A stretch of 64,000 bases of DNA from Paenibacillus sp. ACRRY. GTDB lineage: Bacteria; Bacillota; Bacilli; Paenibacillales; Paenibacillaceae. A program made the translations under genes and the position numbers. The stretch spans positions 21,366 through 85,365 of the forward strand of contig NZ_JAKRNM010000015.1 of the NCBI RefSeq assembly GCF_022346995.1, written 5' to 3'. Under the pieces are notes generated by a model. The model did not search any database and was not told the DNA's origin. It saw only the letters and a program-made list of their open reading frames with translations. Positions 8,718 to 15,796 of this stretch are shown piece after piece (positions within the stretch are counted from its first letter, which is position 1; each line of letters starts with the position of its first letter).

Positions 8718-9491
8718 ATGAACGTCACTATATGCCAGAGCTGCGGAATGCCGCTGACCACCCCTACCCAATTCGGAACGGAAGCAGATGGAAGTGCAAC
8801 CCGTGAATACTGCATCTATTGCTACAAAGAAGGCATGTTCCAACAGCCCAACATTACACTGGAAGGCATGACTGAGATGTGCACCGTGATCCTCAAGGAA
8901 GAAGGTATGGATGAGGAATCAGCGCGGGCAATGCTGCGCAATCAGCTTCCCTTTTTGAAACGATGGAGCCCCTCCAATCCTGAAGTGAACAACAATACGC
9001 ACTCCGGTCAACCTGTTCGTTATGTTACGCTTACCGGCAAACGCCTGGCTGGCATATCCGCCAGAACGACCAACGCAATCGAGATGAGCGGCAATGGTTG
9101 CATTCAGGGACTGTGGGATCGTTACTTCACATCAGGGCAGCTCCCCGCTCCAGAAGCAGCGCGATATGGCTGCTACGCGGATTACACGAATGGTATACAT
9201 GGGGAATACACCATACTCGTAGGTCATGAAGTCGCTTCGGATGAAACATTACCAGCTGGCATGAACTCGGTCGAATTGCCACCAGCAACATACGCCATAT
9301 TCACCTCCCGCAAGGGTCCAATGGCAGAAGTCGTAGGTGAGGCATGGGGCGCTGTATGGGGCTGGAACCATCAGAATGAGCGAACGTTTACCGGTGATTT
9401 CGAGTTATATGATGAACGGAGTATGGATCCTGCAAATGTCCAGGTCGATATCTATATTGCGGTTAAACAAGCTAGGCCAACTACAGAATAA
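8718..9491 (+). CDS. Zinc-ribbon plus GyrI-like effector-binding domain protein
   Basis: 257-aa two-domain protein. Residues 1-80 form a putative zinc ribbon of the zf-ribbon_2 type: CQSCGMPL near the N-terminus and CIYCYKEG around residue 32 supply four cysteines. The C-terminal part (about 95-257, starting YVTLTGKRLAGISARTTNA) matches the effector-binding/GyrI-like fold, which binds small hydrophobic or cationic drugs and recurs in AraC- and MerR-type regulators. Here it has no DNA-binding helix. Start supported by AGGAGGAATTGAATA. Follows the WYL regulator on the same strand and ends before a terminator. Probable role: drug or metabolite binding or sequestration (inference). Confidence 0.75.
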   Translation: MNVTICQSCGMPLTTPTQFGTEADGSATREYCIYCYKEGMFQQPNITLEGMTEMCTVILKEEGMDEESARAMLRNQLPFLKRWSPSNPEVNNNTHSGQPVRYVTLTGKRLAGISARTTNAIEMSGNGCIQGLWDRYFTSGQLPAPEAARYGCYADYTNGIHGEYTILVGHEVASDETLPAGMNSVELPPATYAIFTSRKGPMAEVVGEAWGAVWGWNHQNERTFTGDFELYDERSMDPANVQVDIYIAVKQARPTTE

Positions 9492-9529
9492 TGATATTTA
9501 TCATTTACATTTCTTGATTAACGTTACAC

Positions 9530-9560
9530 AAGCCATCCAGCTCCCTGGGTGGCTTTTCTT
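9530..9560 (+). terminator. Intrinsic terminator after the zinc-ribbon gene
   Basis: Stem AAGCCATCC...GGGTGGCTT with a following TTCTT tract, 40 nt after the stop codon. Confidence 0.7.
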
Positions 9561-9792
9561 GGTGCTGCTCCCCTGTCTCGCCTGTAAACACGTGTAAAAC
9601 CACCCCCATCGCGCTCACGACAACCGACTATGGTACCAAGTTAGTTAGCTTCAATGATACCTACTCTCCCAGACAATTTGTCTTATTTTCGACACAATTG
9701 ACATTCCTGAAACTGGGACTATTCACTTAACAACAGATTCGTTCCTCCCATATCAAACCTTTCATATCAGGTTCTTTACTCCTGAATTTCCC

Positions 9793-9806
9793 TAAAACCG
9801 TTTACA
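9793..9806. promoter_or_regulatory. cre-like box TAAAACCGTTTACA
   Basis: Differs at one position from the CcpA consensus TGWNANCGNTNWCA. Lies about 190 bp upstream of the 55-aa gene. It suggests, but does not prove, carbon catabolite control. Confidence 0.35.
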
Positions 9807-9993
9807 TCTTCTCAATACGGGGTAAAATCACTACAATCCAATTGGAATTGCACCATAACTTCCCGATTTCATCTAACAAGTCACATATACCTATTTGTGC
9901 ACGAGGAACGACTACCTATCAAAATACATAACCATATAAGATGAATTTAATATTTACACCCCAACTTATATCCAACCCAGAGGAGGAACCAAG

Positions 9994-10161
9994 ATGATCC
10001 GCATGCCTATCCAGCAAATGATCCCGTACCACCATCAATATCCGCGCAACACGGCGACCACTGCTCCAAAAAAGGAGAATGAGAACACTCAAGGTCTATC
10101 CTTTCACGAGATTCTGCAGCAAAAAATGGCTCAAAAGAACGTATCTCCTTCCATGCGATAA
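9994..10161 (+). CDS. Small hypothetical protein, 55 aa
   Basis: A short gene opening MIRMPIQQMIPYHHQYPR and closing VSPSMR, preceded by AGAGGAGGAACCAAG, a strong ribosome binding site. Composition is polar and Gln/Met/His-rich, with no membrane segment. The core GLSFHEILQQKMAQKN looks like a short amphipathic helix; similar SFxEILQQK segments occur in small flagella-associated proteins of this lineage, but I cannot assign it to one. Long upstream control region, and a stem-loop follows at 10196-10230. It is probably a separate transcription unit. Confidence 0.6.
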   Translation: MIRMPIQQMIPYHHQYPRNTATTAPKKENENTQGLSFHEILQQKMAQKNVSPSMR

Positions 10162-10195
10162 AAGAAAACCTGACCATATTTGAGTCTGATTATAG

Positions 10196-10230
10196 AACCG
10201 TCCTTCTGCCGTTTGGCGGAGAGACGGTTA
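10196..10230 (+). terminator. Stem-loop after the 55-aa gene
   Basis: AACCGTC...GACGGTT with an inner TGCC/GGCG pairing. The following bases (ATTGGTATTGG) are T-rich but not a clean T tract, so it is a weak terminator candidate. Confidence 0.4.
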
Positions 10231-10340
10231 TTGGTATTGGTTTAAACGCTGTACAGTTCCCTACCGCGTTTCTATAATGGATTAAATATCTGCAGCACTC
10301 ACGACTCACAAAAAGAAGCATTGGCAAAGGGGATGTCATT

Positions 10341-11030
10341 ATGATCACGATCGGCTGTTATCACGCTCACTACTCCAACATCGCACTCATTGAAGAAGTG
10401 CTCGCCCCCTATGAAGTGGAACTTGTGCATTATGTCGATCCTGGTCTGGATCGCCTTAAACAGGGTGCGAACTTCTCAGAGACTTTCATTCGAGAAAAGG
10501 TATCCCAGACATTACAGTGGATTGCCCAGTGTCATGCCGATGCCATTCTGGTCACCTGTACCCTGTTTGCCGCAGTACTGGCGCGCGAAGCACAGCATGT
10601 CTCCATCCCCGTTATTGGTATCGATGATCCATTATTGCAGAAGCTGCAGCAGGATTCGCAGGAATACATTCTTGCTTTTACCAATGCAGCAACGGTTGAA
10701 GGAACGATGGCGCGGGTGAAAGAAGCGCTACAGCAAGGTGAGACTAACGGGCAGGCAAACGTTGCCGCCGCTTCGAGAACGAAGGCCGCATTAATTCCCG
10801 GTACATTTGAGTTGATCATGCGTGGCGATAAGAAAGGATATATGAATGCCGTGACTACAGGTTTGCAGCAACTTGCTGCACAGTCACCAGAAAAAACAAT
10901 TGTAGCCGCTCAGCTGTCCATGGCTCCCGCCGCTACCCTTGCTTCAGCAAATGCAGGTACGGAGATCCACAGCCCGCTTGCATCGCTTGCATTATATTTG
11001 GAGCAGCAATTGCATATTAGCCGGCGTTAG
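10341..11030 (+). CDS. Asp/Glu/hydantoin racemase-like protein
   Basis: 229-aa protein with the aspartate/glutamate racemase-like fold. The N-terminal half carries MITIGCYHAHYS and the conserved VTCTLFAAV cysteine loop (Cys about 73). In active racemases of this superfamily a second cysteine lies in the C-terminal half. Here the equivalent stretch reads VAAQLSMAPAATL, without Cys. Classical racemisation is therefore doubtful, and a single-Cys lyase, isomerase or binding role is more likely. Preceded by GGCAAAGGGGATGTCATT, a usable ribosome binding site. It stands alone between the 55-aa gene and the convergent thiC gene, sharing a bidirectional terminator with the latter. Confidence 0.65.
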   Translation: MITIGCYHAHYSNIALIEEVLAPYEVELVHYVDPGLDRLKQGANFSETFIREKVSQTLQWIAQCHADAILVTCTLFAAVLAREAQHVSIPVIGIDDPLLQKLQQDSQEYILAFTNAATVEGTMARVKEALQQGETNGQANVAAASRTKAALIPGTFELIMRGDKKGYMNAVTTGLQQLAAQSPEKTIVAAQLSMAPAATLASANAGTEIHSPLASLALYLEQQLHISRR

Positions 11031-11035
11031 GGTTA

Positions 11036-11078
11036 TAAAAAGCCGTTCTTCTCCCATTGCGGAGAGAACGGCTTTCAT
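11036..11078. terminator. Bidirectional terminator between racemase-like gene and thiC
   Basis: AGCCGTTCTTCTCCC...GGAGAGAACGGCT stem. On the minus strand it is followed by five T after thiC; on the plus strand by TTTCATAT after the racemase-like gene. Confidence 0.8.
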
Positions 11079-11113
11079 ATATCTTAGGCTGCCCAAATTG
11101 CGCTGTAACGAGT

Positions 11114-12919
11114 TTAAGATCGGGTCCGGTATTCCTCAGCCTTCTCCTGCATCCCGGCTGCTACAGCCTCATTCTCGGACAAGCCCTTGTCTGCGGCAAA
11201 GGCACGAATATCCTGCGTAATGCGCATGCTGCAAAATTTAGGCCCACACATGGAGCAGAAATGGGCCTCCTTGGCCCCTTCAGCCGGGAGGGTCTCATCG
11301 TGATAGGACAGCGCCCGTTCCGGGTCCAGTGACAGGTTGAACTGGTCCCGCCAGCGGAATTCGAAGCGGGCCTTCGACAGCGCGTCATCCCGGCGCTGTG
11401 CACGCGGATGGCCTTTGGCCAGATCAGCAGCGTGTGCCGCAATCTTGTAGGCAATGACACCTTCCCGGACATCATCCTTGTTCGGCAATCCCAAATGTTC
11501 CTTTGGCGTCACATAGCAGAGCATCGACGTTCCGAACCACCCGATCATCGCCGCCCCAATGGCTGAGGTAATATGGTCATAGCCTGGTGCAATATCAGTT
11601 GTCAGCGGGCCAAGTGTATAGAACGGTGCTTCCTTGCAGATCTCCATCTGCAGATCGACATTCTCCTTAATCTTGTGCATCGGCACATGTCCGGGCCCCT
11701 CAATCATTACCTGCACATCATGCTTCCACGCAATCTGTGTCAGTTCACCGAGCGTAGCAAGTTCAGCCATCTGGGCTTCGTCATTGGCATCATAGATGCT
11801 GCCCGGGCGGAGTCCATCTCCGAGAGAGAAGGCTACATCATACCTTTTCATGATTTCACAGATTTCCTCAAAATGCGTGTACAAAAAGTTCTCTTGATGG
11901 TGTGCAAGGCACCATGCCGCCATAATGGAACCACCTCTTGAAACAATGCCCGTCATCCGTTTGGCCGTCATCGGTATGTAACGCAGCAGTACACCTGCAT
12001 GGATCGTAAAGTAATCCACACCCTGCTCTGCCTGCTCAATGAGCGTATCCCGGTACAACTCCCAGGTGAGTGCCTCGGCTTCGCCATTCACCTTCTCCAG
12101 TGCCTGATACAGCGGTACTGTCCCGATCGGTACCGGGGAATTACGGATAATCCACTCCCTGGTGGTATGGATATCCTTGCCCGTGGAAAGATCCATTACT
12201 GTATCGGACCCCCAGCGTACCGCCCAAGTCATTTTCTCCACTTCTTCTTCAATTGAAGAGGATACGGCAGAGTTACCAATATTCGCGTTGATCTTCACGT
12301 GAAAGTGACGTCCGATCAGCATCGGTTCGCTCTCTGGATGATTGATATTGGATGGGAGAATGGCCCTGCCGCTCGCCAGCTCCTGCCGGACGAATTCCGG
12401 CTCCACTCCCTCACGGATAGCAGCAAACTCCATCTCAGGTGTAATGATGCCCTGCCTCGCATAATGCATCTGGGTGACACAGCGTCCGGATTGTGCACGG
12501 AGCGGCTTGCCGCGTAGGCCTGGATATTCTTCGGCTCCTGTCCTCTTCCCTCCAGAATTCAGCCCGTTATCCTCCGGTTTGACGGTACGCCCCTGGTATG
12601 CCTCTACATCATTTCGTTCTGTGATCCATCGTGTACGCAAAGCTGGCAGGCCTGCCCGGATATCGGCATGAAATCCGGGATCCGTCATAGGACCGCTCGT
12701 ATCGTACACACGCAGCGGCTCGTTATGCTCCACTCCCTGGGGTGTATTCGTGTCATGAAGGGCAATTTCACGCTCCGGTACGGCAATGTCCGGCCGTGAG
12801 CCCTGAATGTAAACTTTGCAGCTGCCAGGAAACGGTTGGACCCGTCCAGCTGCTCCTGTTTCCTTTTCCAACCCCTGTCCTGAATGTTCCTGTGCTGTTG
12901 TTCTGTTGTTTGTATTCAT
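11114..12919 (-). CDS. thiC: Phosphomethylpyrimidine synthase ThiC
   Basis: Radical-SAM enzyme that converts aminoimidazole ribotide into HMP phosphate, the pyrimidine half of thiamine. The body is highly conserved (ARQGIITPEMEF, GRHFHVKINANIGNSAV, SLGDGLRPGSIYDANDEAQ). The C-terminal cluster motif CSMCGPKFC (CX2CX4C) binds the [4Fe-4S]. I chose the ATG at 12919 (601 aa) because GAGGAGGAAGAGG lies directly upstream. The longer frame to 12997 would start without a site. Regulated by the TPP riboswitch at 13284-13377 and the terminator at 13159-13188, both between the promoter and this gene. No other thi genes are in the window. Confidence 0.97.
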   Translation of the reverse strand: MNTNNRTTAQEHSGQGLEKETGAAGRVQPFPGSCKVYIQGSRPDIAVPEREIALHDTNTPQGVEHNEPLRVYDTSGPMTDPGFHADIRAGLPALRTRWITERNDVEAYQGRTVKPEDNGLNSGGKRTGAEEYPGLRGKPLRAQSGRCVTQMHYARQGIITPEMEFAAIREGVEPEFVRQELASGRAILPSNINHPESEPMLIGRHFHVKINANIGNSAVSSSIEEEVEKMTWAVRWGSDTVMDLSTGKDIHTTREWIIRNSPVPIGTVPLYQALEKVNGEAEALTWELYRDTLIEQAEQGVDYFTIHAGVLLRYIPMTAKRMTGIVSRGGSIMAAWCLAHHQENFLYTHFEEICEIMKRYDVAFSLGDGLRPGSIYDANDEAQMAELATLGELTQIAWKHDVQVMIEGPGHVPMHKIKENVDLQMEICKEAPFYTLGPLTTDIAPGYDHITSAIGAAMIGWFGTSMLCYVTPKEHLGLPNKDDVREGVIAYKIAAHAADLAKGHPRAQRRDDALSKARFEFRWRDQFNLSLDPERALSYHDETLPAEGAKEAHFCSMCGPKFCSMRITQDIRAFAADKGLSENEAVAAGMQEKAEEYRTRS

Positions 12920-13158
12920 CGCTACCTCTTCCTCCTCGTTGGTCGTCCCATGGATGGGCCAGTTTGATTGCTCGTGCACCCGTTCCATATCATCCACGCA
13001 TAGGCAAGAAAAGAGCGGCCAACTTCCGAAGAAAGAACATTACAGCGGCATAGCGCAGACATAATCTGGCACTGCATAAGTGGGTTATACCCAGCTCCAG
13101 CTCCCCCGCAAAAGAAGTTAACTCCCCTCTGCTGCAGGTGATCGCATAACACTGTATA

Positions 13159-13188
13159 TAAAAAAGCCGGTTCCCGAGGGAACCGGCT
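13159..13188 (-). terminator. Riboswitch-controlled terminator in the thiC leader
   Basis: On the minus strand AGCCGGTTCCCTCGGGAACCGGCT is a perfect stem followed by six T. It lies about 100 nt downstream of the TPP aptamer and about 240 nt upstream of thiC, where an expression platform acting by premature termination belongs. Confidence 0.85.
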
Positions 13189-13283
13189 CATGTCCATCAC
13201 CCGTAACAAGCCTACTGCCATGCTCCTAAAATGAAGACATGCCAAAGACTGTAATATACAGGTGTTCGTGGTTATATCGCCGA

Positions 13284-13377
13284 TTACTTCCCTACGCTGG
13301 TATGATCCAGATCAGGTGCAAAGGGTCCGGGATCTCATGCGATCCCGTCTCAGTCCGGACAATTCGGACTCCCCCAG
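13284..13377 (-). ncRNA. TPP riboswitch (THI element)
   Basis: Read on the minus strand, the aptamer contains GGGGGAGTCC, CTGAGA (in GGACTGAGACGGGAT), ACCCTTTGCACCTGATCTGG and ATCATACCAGCGTAGGGAA, the invariant THI-box segments in the right order. The variable P3 arm is the GGGATCGCATGAGATCCC hairpin. TPP binding should favour the downstream terminator and switch off thiC. Confidence 0.96.
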
Positions 13378-13507
13378 TAACGTTAACAATTGCGGTATGT
13401 GTACCGCAGTTCCATATTCAATTCAATCCAGCCCAGCCTGGGCTGTCCATTACAGACTAGCGCAAGCCAGTTAGAAATACAACCCTTTATCTTCCAGACA
13501 CGCCGGA

Positions 13508-14251
13508 TCAGGACAACATGAGGCCCATCTGCGCAGCTGCTTCTTTCAGTACAGGTGCATATTCGTGCAAAGTTTCCTGGGATAGGCGGCTAACGGGACC
13601 AGAAACGGATAGCGCAGCAGCAATATTCCCCTTCCGATCCATAATAGGCACGGATACTGCAGCCGCTCCAGGCTCACGTTCTTCATAGCTGGTCGCATAT
13701 CCATTCTCCCGGATATCTCCCATCTGGGCCAGGTATACTTCGGGATCAATAAATACGGGCCATTCCGGGCCATTCATCAGTTCCTCCCGGTCTTCTTCCG
13801 TCGCAAATGCCATGAGTACCTTGCTGGATGCCCCTACGGATAGAGGAAGACGTACACCAACCGGAGCCACCCGCCGGATGGCCTGATCACTCTGAACAGC
13901 CTGAATACGGATACGCTCGCTGCCATCCCGCAGGTATAGACTAACCGTCTCTCCCAAATGATCTCTGAGCCGCTCCATCGCTGGAAGCAGCAAAATGGCA
14001 GGGTCATCACTGCGGGACATATGAGCAGACAGCTCCCAGATTCGAATGCCGAGTCTGTATTTCTCAGTGGCCGCATCGCGAATGACGAACCCCTTCTCCT
14101 CCAGCGTCGCCATCAGACGATGAACCGTACTTTTGTGCAAACCAATCTGGCTCGCAATCTCCGTGAGTCCCAGATCGCTCCGTGTGGTAAAACATAATAA
14201 TATATCCAGCGCCCGTTCTACAGCCCGGACGGTTAATTTACGGTCTTCCAT
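13508..14251 (-). CDS. IclR family transcriptional regulator
   Basis: 247-aa IclR-type regulator. The N-terminal winged helix (VERALDILLCFTTRSDLGLTEIA..., with LHKSTVHRLMATLEEKGFV as recognition region, residues 10-60) is followed by the GAF-like effector domain (about 80-247; LSVGASSKVLMAF and AAALSVSGPVSRL are typical). Such proteins usually sense organic or aromatic acids. Promoter (14300-14328) and palindrome 14271-14287 suggest autorepression. The same palindrome in the acnA leader suggests that central carbon metabolism, not a neighbouring catabolic operon, is its second target. No catabolic genes are adjacent; the divergent neighbour is a hydrolase. Start ATG preceded by GAGGAGGGC. Confidence 0.9.
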   Translation of the reverse strand: MEDRKLTVRAVERALDILLCFTTRSDLGLTEIASQIGLHKSTVHRLMATLEEKGFVIRDAATEKYRLGIRIWELSAHMSRSDDPAILLLPAMERLRDHLGETVSLYLRDGSERIRIQAVQSDQAIRRVAPVGVRLPLSVGASSKVLMAFATEEDREELMNGPEWPVFIDPEVYLAQMGDIRENGYATSYEEREPGAAAVSVPIMDRKGNIAAALSVSGPVSRLSQETLHEYAPVLKEAAAQMGLMLS

Positions 14252-14270
14252 GGCATAATGCCCTCCTCAT

Positions 14271-14287
14271 GTTTCATCACATGAAAC
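14271..14287. promoter_or_regulatory. Palindrome GTTTCAT-CAC-ATGAAAC, candidate IclR autoregulatory operator
   Basis: Perfect 7-3-7 inverted repeat between the iclR promoter and its ribosome binding site, at about +6 to +22. The half-sites are identical to those at 177-193 in the acnA leader. Confidence 0.7.
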
Positions 14288-14299
14288 TTGGTTACATAA

Positions 14300-14328
14300 A
14301 TTATATGAGAAAGAATCTCATCTGTAAA
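14300..14328 (-). promoter_or_regulatory. Predicted sigma-A promoter of the iclR gene
   Basis: On the minus strand TTTACA (14323-14328), 17 bp, TATAAT (14300-14305). Transcription would begin near 14293, just before the palindrome. Confidence 0.75.
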
Positions 14329-14473
14329 CCAAAATGAGCCAAATCATGACGATAAGAAGTGTAAATATTTTCTTTTTATAAGACTAAATCCCCTGCAATT
14401 TGCACCATCAGGAAATGTTACCCATATATCTTTCGGACTATATAACAATTGCGTAACAAATGCCTCCAATCAA

Positions 14474-14502
14474 TTGACTTTGACTATATGGAAACATACG
14501 AT
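14474..14502 (+). promoter_or_regulatory. Predicted sigma-A promoter of the hydrolase gene
   Basis: TTGACT at 14474-14479, 17 bp, TACGAT at 14497-14502. It lies about 110 bp upstream of the hydrolase start; nothing else stands out in the 14330-14600 stretch. Confidence 0.5.
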
Positions 14503-14612
14503 AAAGATATAAAAACAAAGATTTTGCTGCACATGTAGCAAGGACACCAAGACATTTTATCCGATCTGAACTCGTTGTTATCTTCAATTGATCTTAATAA
14601 GGAGGGGCAATC

Positions 14613-15638
14613 ATGTTTCCGACATCCCAGAGCGAAGCCCCGCTGCAAACGAAAGTGTCCGATCTGCCTTCTTCGTTATCACCGAGGCTGATCCGGTTCA
14701 AACATATTATCGTAGCGCTGCTGCTCTCCGTTGTATTTTTTCTGCTCTTTTGTTTCATTGCCTTACACGGCTATATTGCCTGGGTACTATCCAACCCGAC
14801 TGTAGCTCCCGTGTTCTCTAATCCGATGCAGGCCAAGAACATGAAGTACGAGGATATCACGTTCCCGGCAGCGGATGGCAGCCGTACAATGCAGGGATGG
14901 TATATCCCCGCAGACACGGAAGTCAACAAAACCATCATCTTCAGTCATGGATATGGGGCCAATCGGGAGGAAACCTGGGTTCCCATGTATGACCTGGCTC
15001 ACTATGCCCACCAGCTTGGGTTCAATGTAGTGATGTTTGACTATGGTTTCGCCTCACAGGTGAACAAGGCAGTCGCTACAGGAGGCAAAGCGGAGTCCCA
15101 GCAATTGCTTGGTGCCATTCAGTTCGCCAAGCAGCGCGGTGCTCAGGAGCTTGTCGTCTGGGGATTCTCCATGGGCGCAGGCACAGCATTACAGACTGGG
15201 CTGCTAACCGAGAACGTGGATGCCATGATTCTCGACAGCACCTTCCTGCTGGAGCCGGATACGCTGTATCACAACATTCATAACCAGATCGATCTGCCGC
15301 GACAACCAACTTTGCAGATCATGAATCTGTTATTCCCGGTTCTGAATGGCACCGGATTACAGCAGATTCCGTATCAGGAAGTCAAAAAGAAAGACTATCC
15401 GTTCCCGATCTTCTTCATTCACGGTACGGAGGATGAGAAGGCTCCATATCCGATCGCCGAGCTTCTCGCAGCCAACCAGACGAACACCTACTCAGAGGAA
15501 TGGATCGTGCAGGACGCGCATCATGAACTGATCTTCCGGGAACATCCGAAGGAGTATCTCCGACGTGTCTCTACATTCCTGAGTCATGTGACGAAGACAA
15601 GCAGTGACGATGTGGAAAATACCAATACCGGAGAATAG
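14613..15638 (+). CDS. Membrane-anchored alpha/beta hydrolase
   Basis: 341-aa serine hydrolase. A hydrophobic segment at about residues 31-58 anchors the protein, with the catalytic domain probably outside the membrane. The alpha/beta hydrolase landmarks are in order: SHGYGANRE oxyanion region (about 110), nucleophile elbow GFSMGAG (Ser about 188), Asp in HGTEDEKAP (about 272), and His in DAHHELIF (about 305). This matches the YtpA/Bem46-like exported hydrolase group; substrate unknown (lipid, ester or peptide). Start ATG with AAGGAGGGGCAATC upstream. Single gene with its own promoter and terminator. Confidence 0.85.
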   Translation: MFPTSQSEAPLQTKVSDLPSSLSPRLIRFKHIIVALLLSVVFFLLFCFIALHGYIAWVLSNPTVAPVFSNPMQAKNMKYEDITFPAADGSRTMQGWYIPADTEVNKTIIFSHGYGANREETWVPMYDLAHYAHQLGFNVVMFDYGFASQVNKAVATGGKAESQQLLGAIQFAKQRGAQELVVWGFSMGAGTALQTGLLTENVDAMILDSTFLLEPDTLYHNIHNQIDLPRQPTLQIMNLLFPVLNGTGLQQIPYQEVKKKDYPFPIFFIHGTEDEKAPYPIAELLAANQTNTYSEEWIVQDAHHELIFREHPKEYLRRVSTFLSHVTKTSSDDVENTNTGE

Positions 15639-15654
15639 AATCTTCCGCTGATTA

Positions 15655-15679
15655 AGAGCCCCTACGGGGCTCTTTTTTT
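15655..15679 (+). terminator. Intrinsic terminator after the hydrolase gene
   Basis: AGAGCCCCTACGGGGCTCT followed by seven T, 16 nt after the stop codon. Confidence 0.92.
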
Positions 15680-15796
15680 ATGCACATAGGACAACATGGC
15701 AGGAGAATATACTTTTGGGACGATTATAAATGGTTATCCAACGGTATCCCCTGAAGGGCCGATATTACATTTTAATTAAATGGAGGTTTGCCGCAT

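Larger units (their letters stand above)
9492..9993. other. Intergenic region before the 55-aa gene
   Basis: About 500 bp, AT-rich, without a convincing gene. It holds the terminator of the preceding gene (9530-9560), a possible promoter (TTGACA at 9698-9703, 16 bp, TATTCA at 9720-9725) and a cre-like box at 9793-9806. This is a long control region for a 55-codon gene. Confidence 0.5.

Noticed and set aside
12922..13245. 107-codon frame in the thiC leader
   Set aside because: It runs through the terminator of the riboswitch and has no ribosome binding site; the RNA elements explain the sequence.
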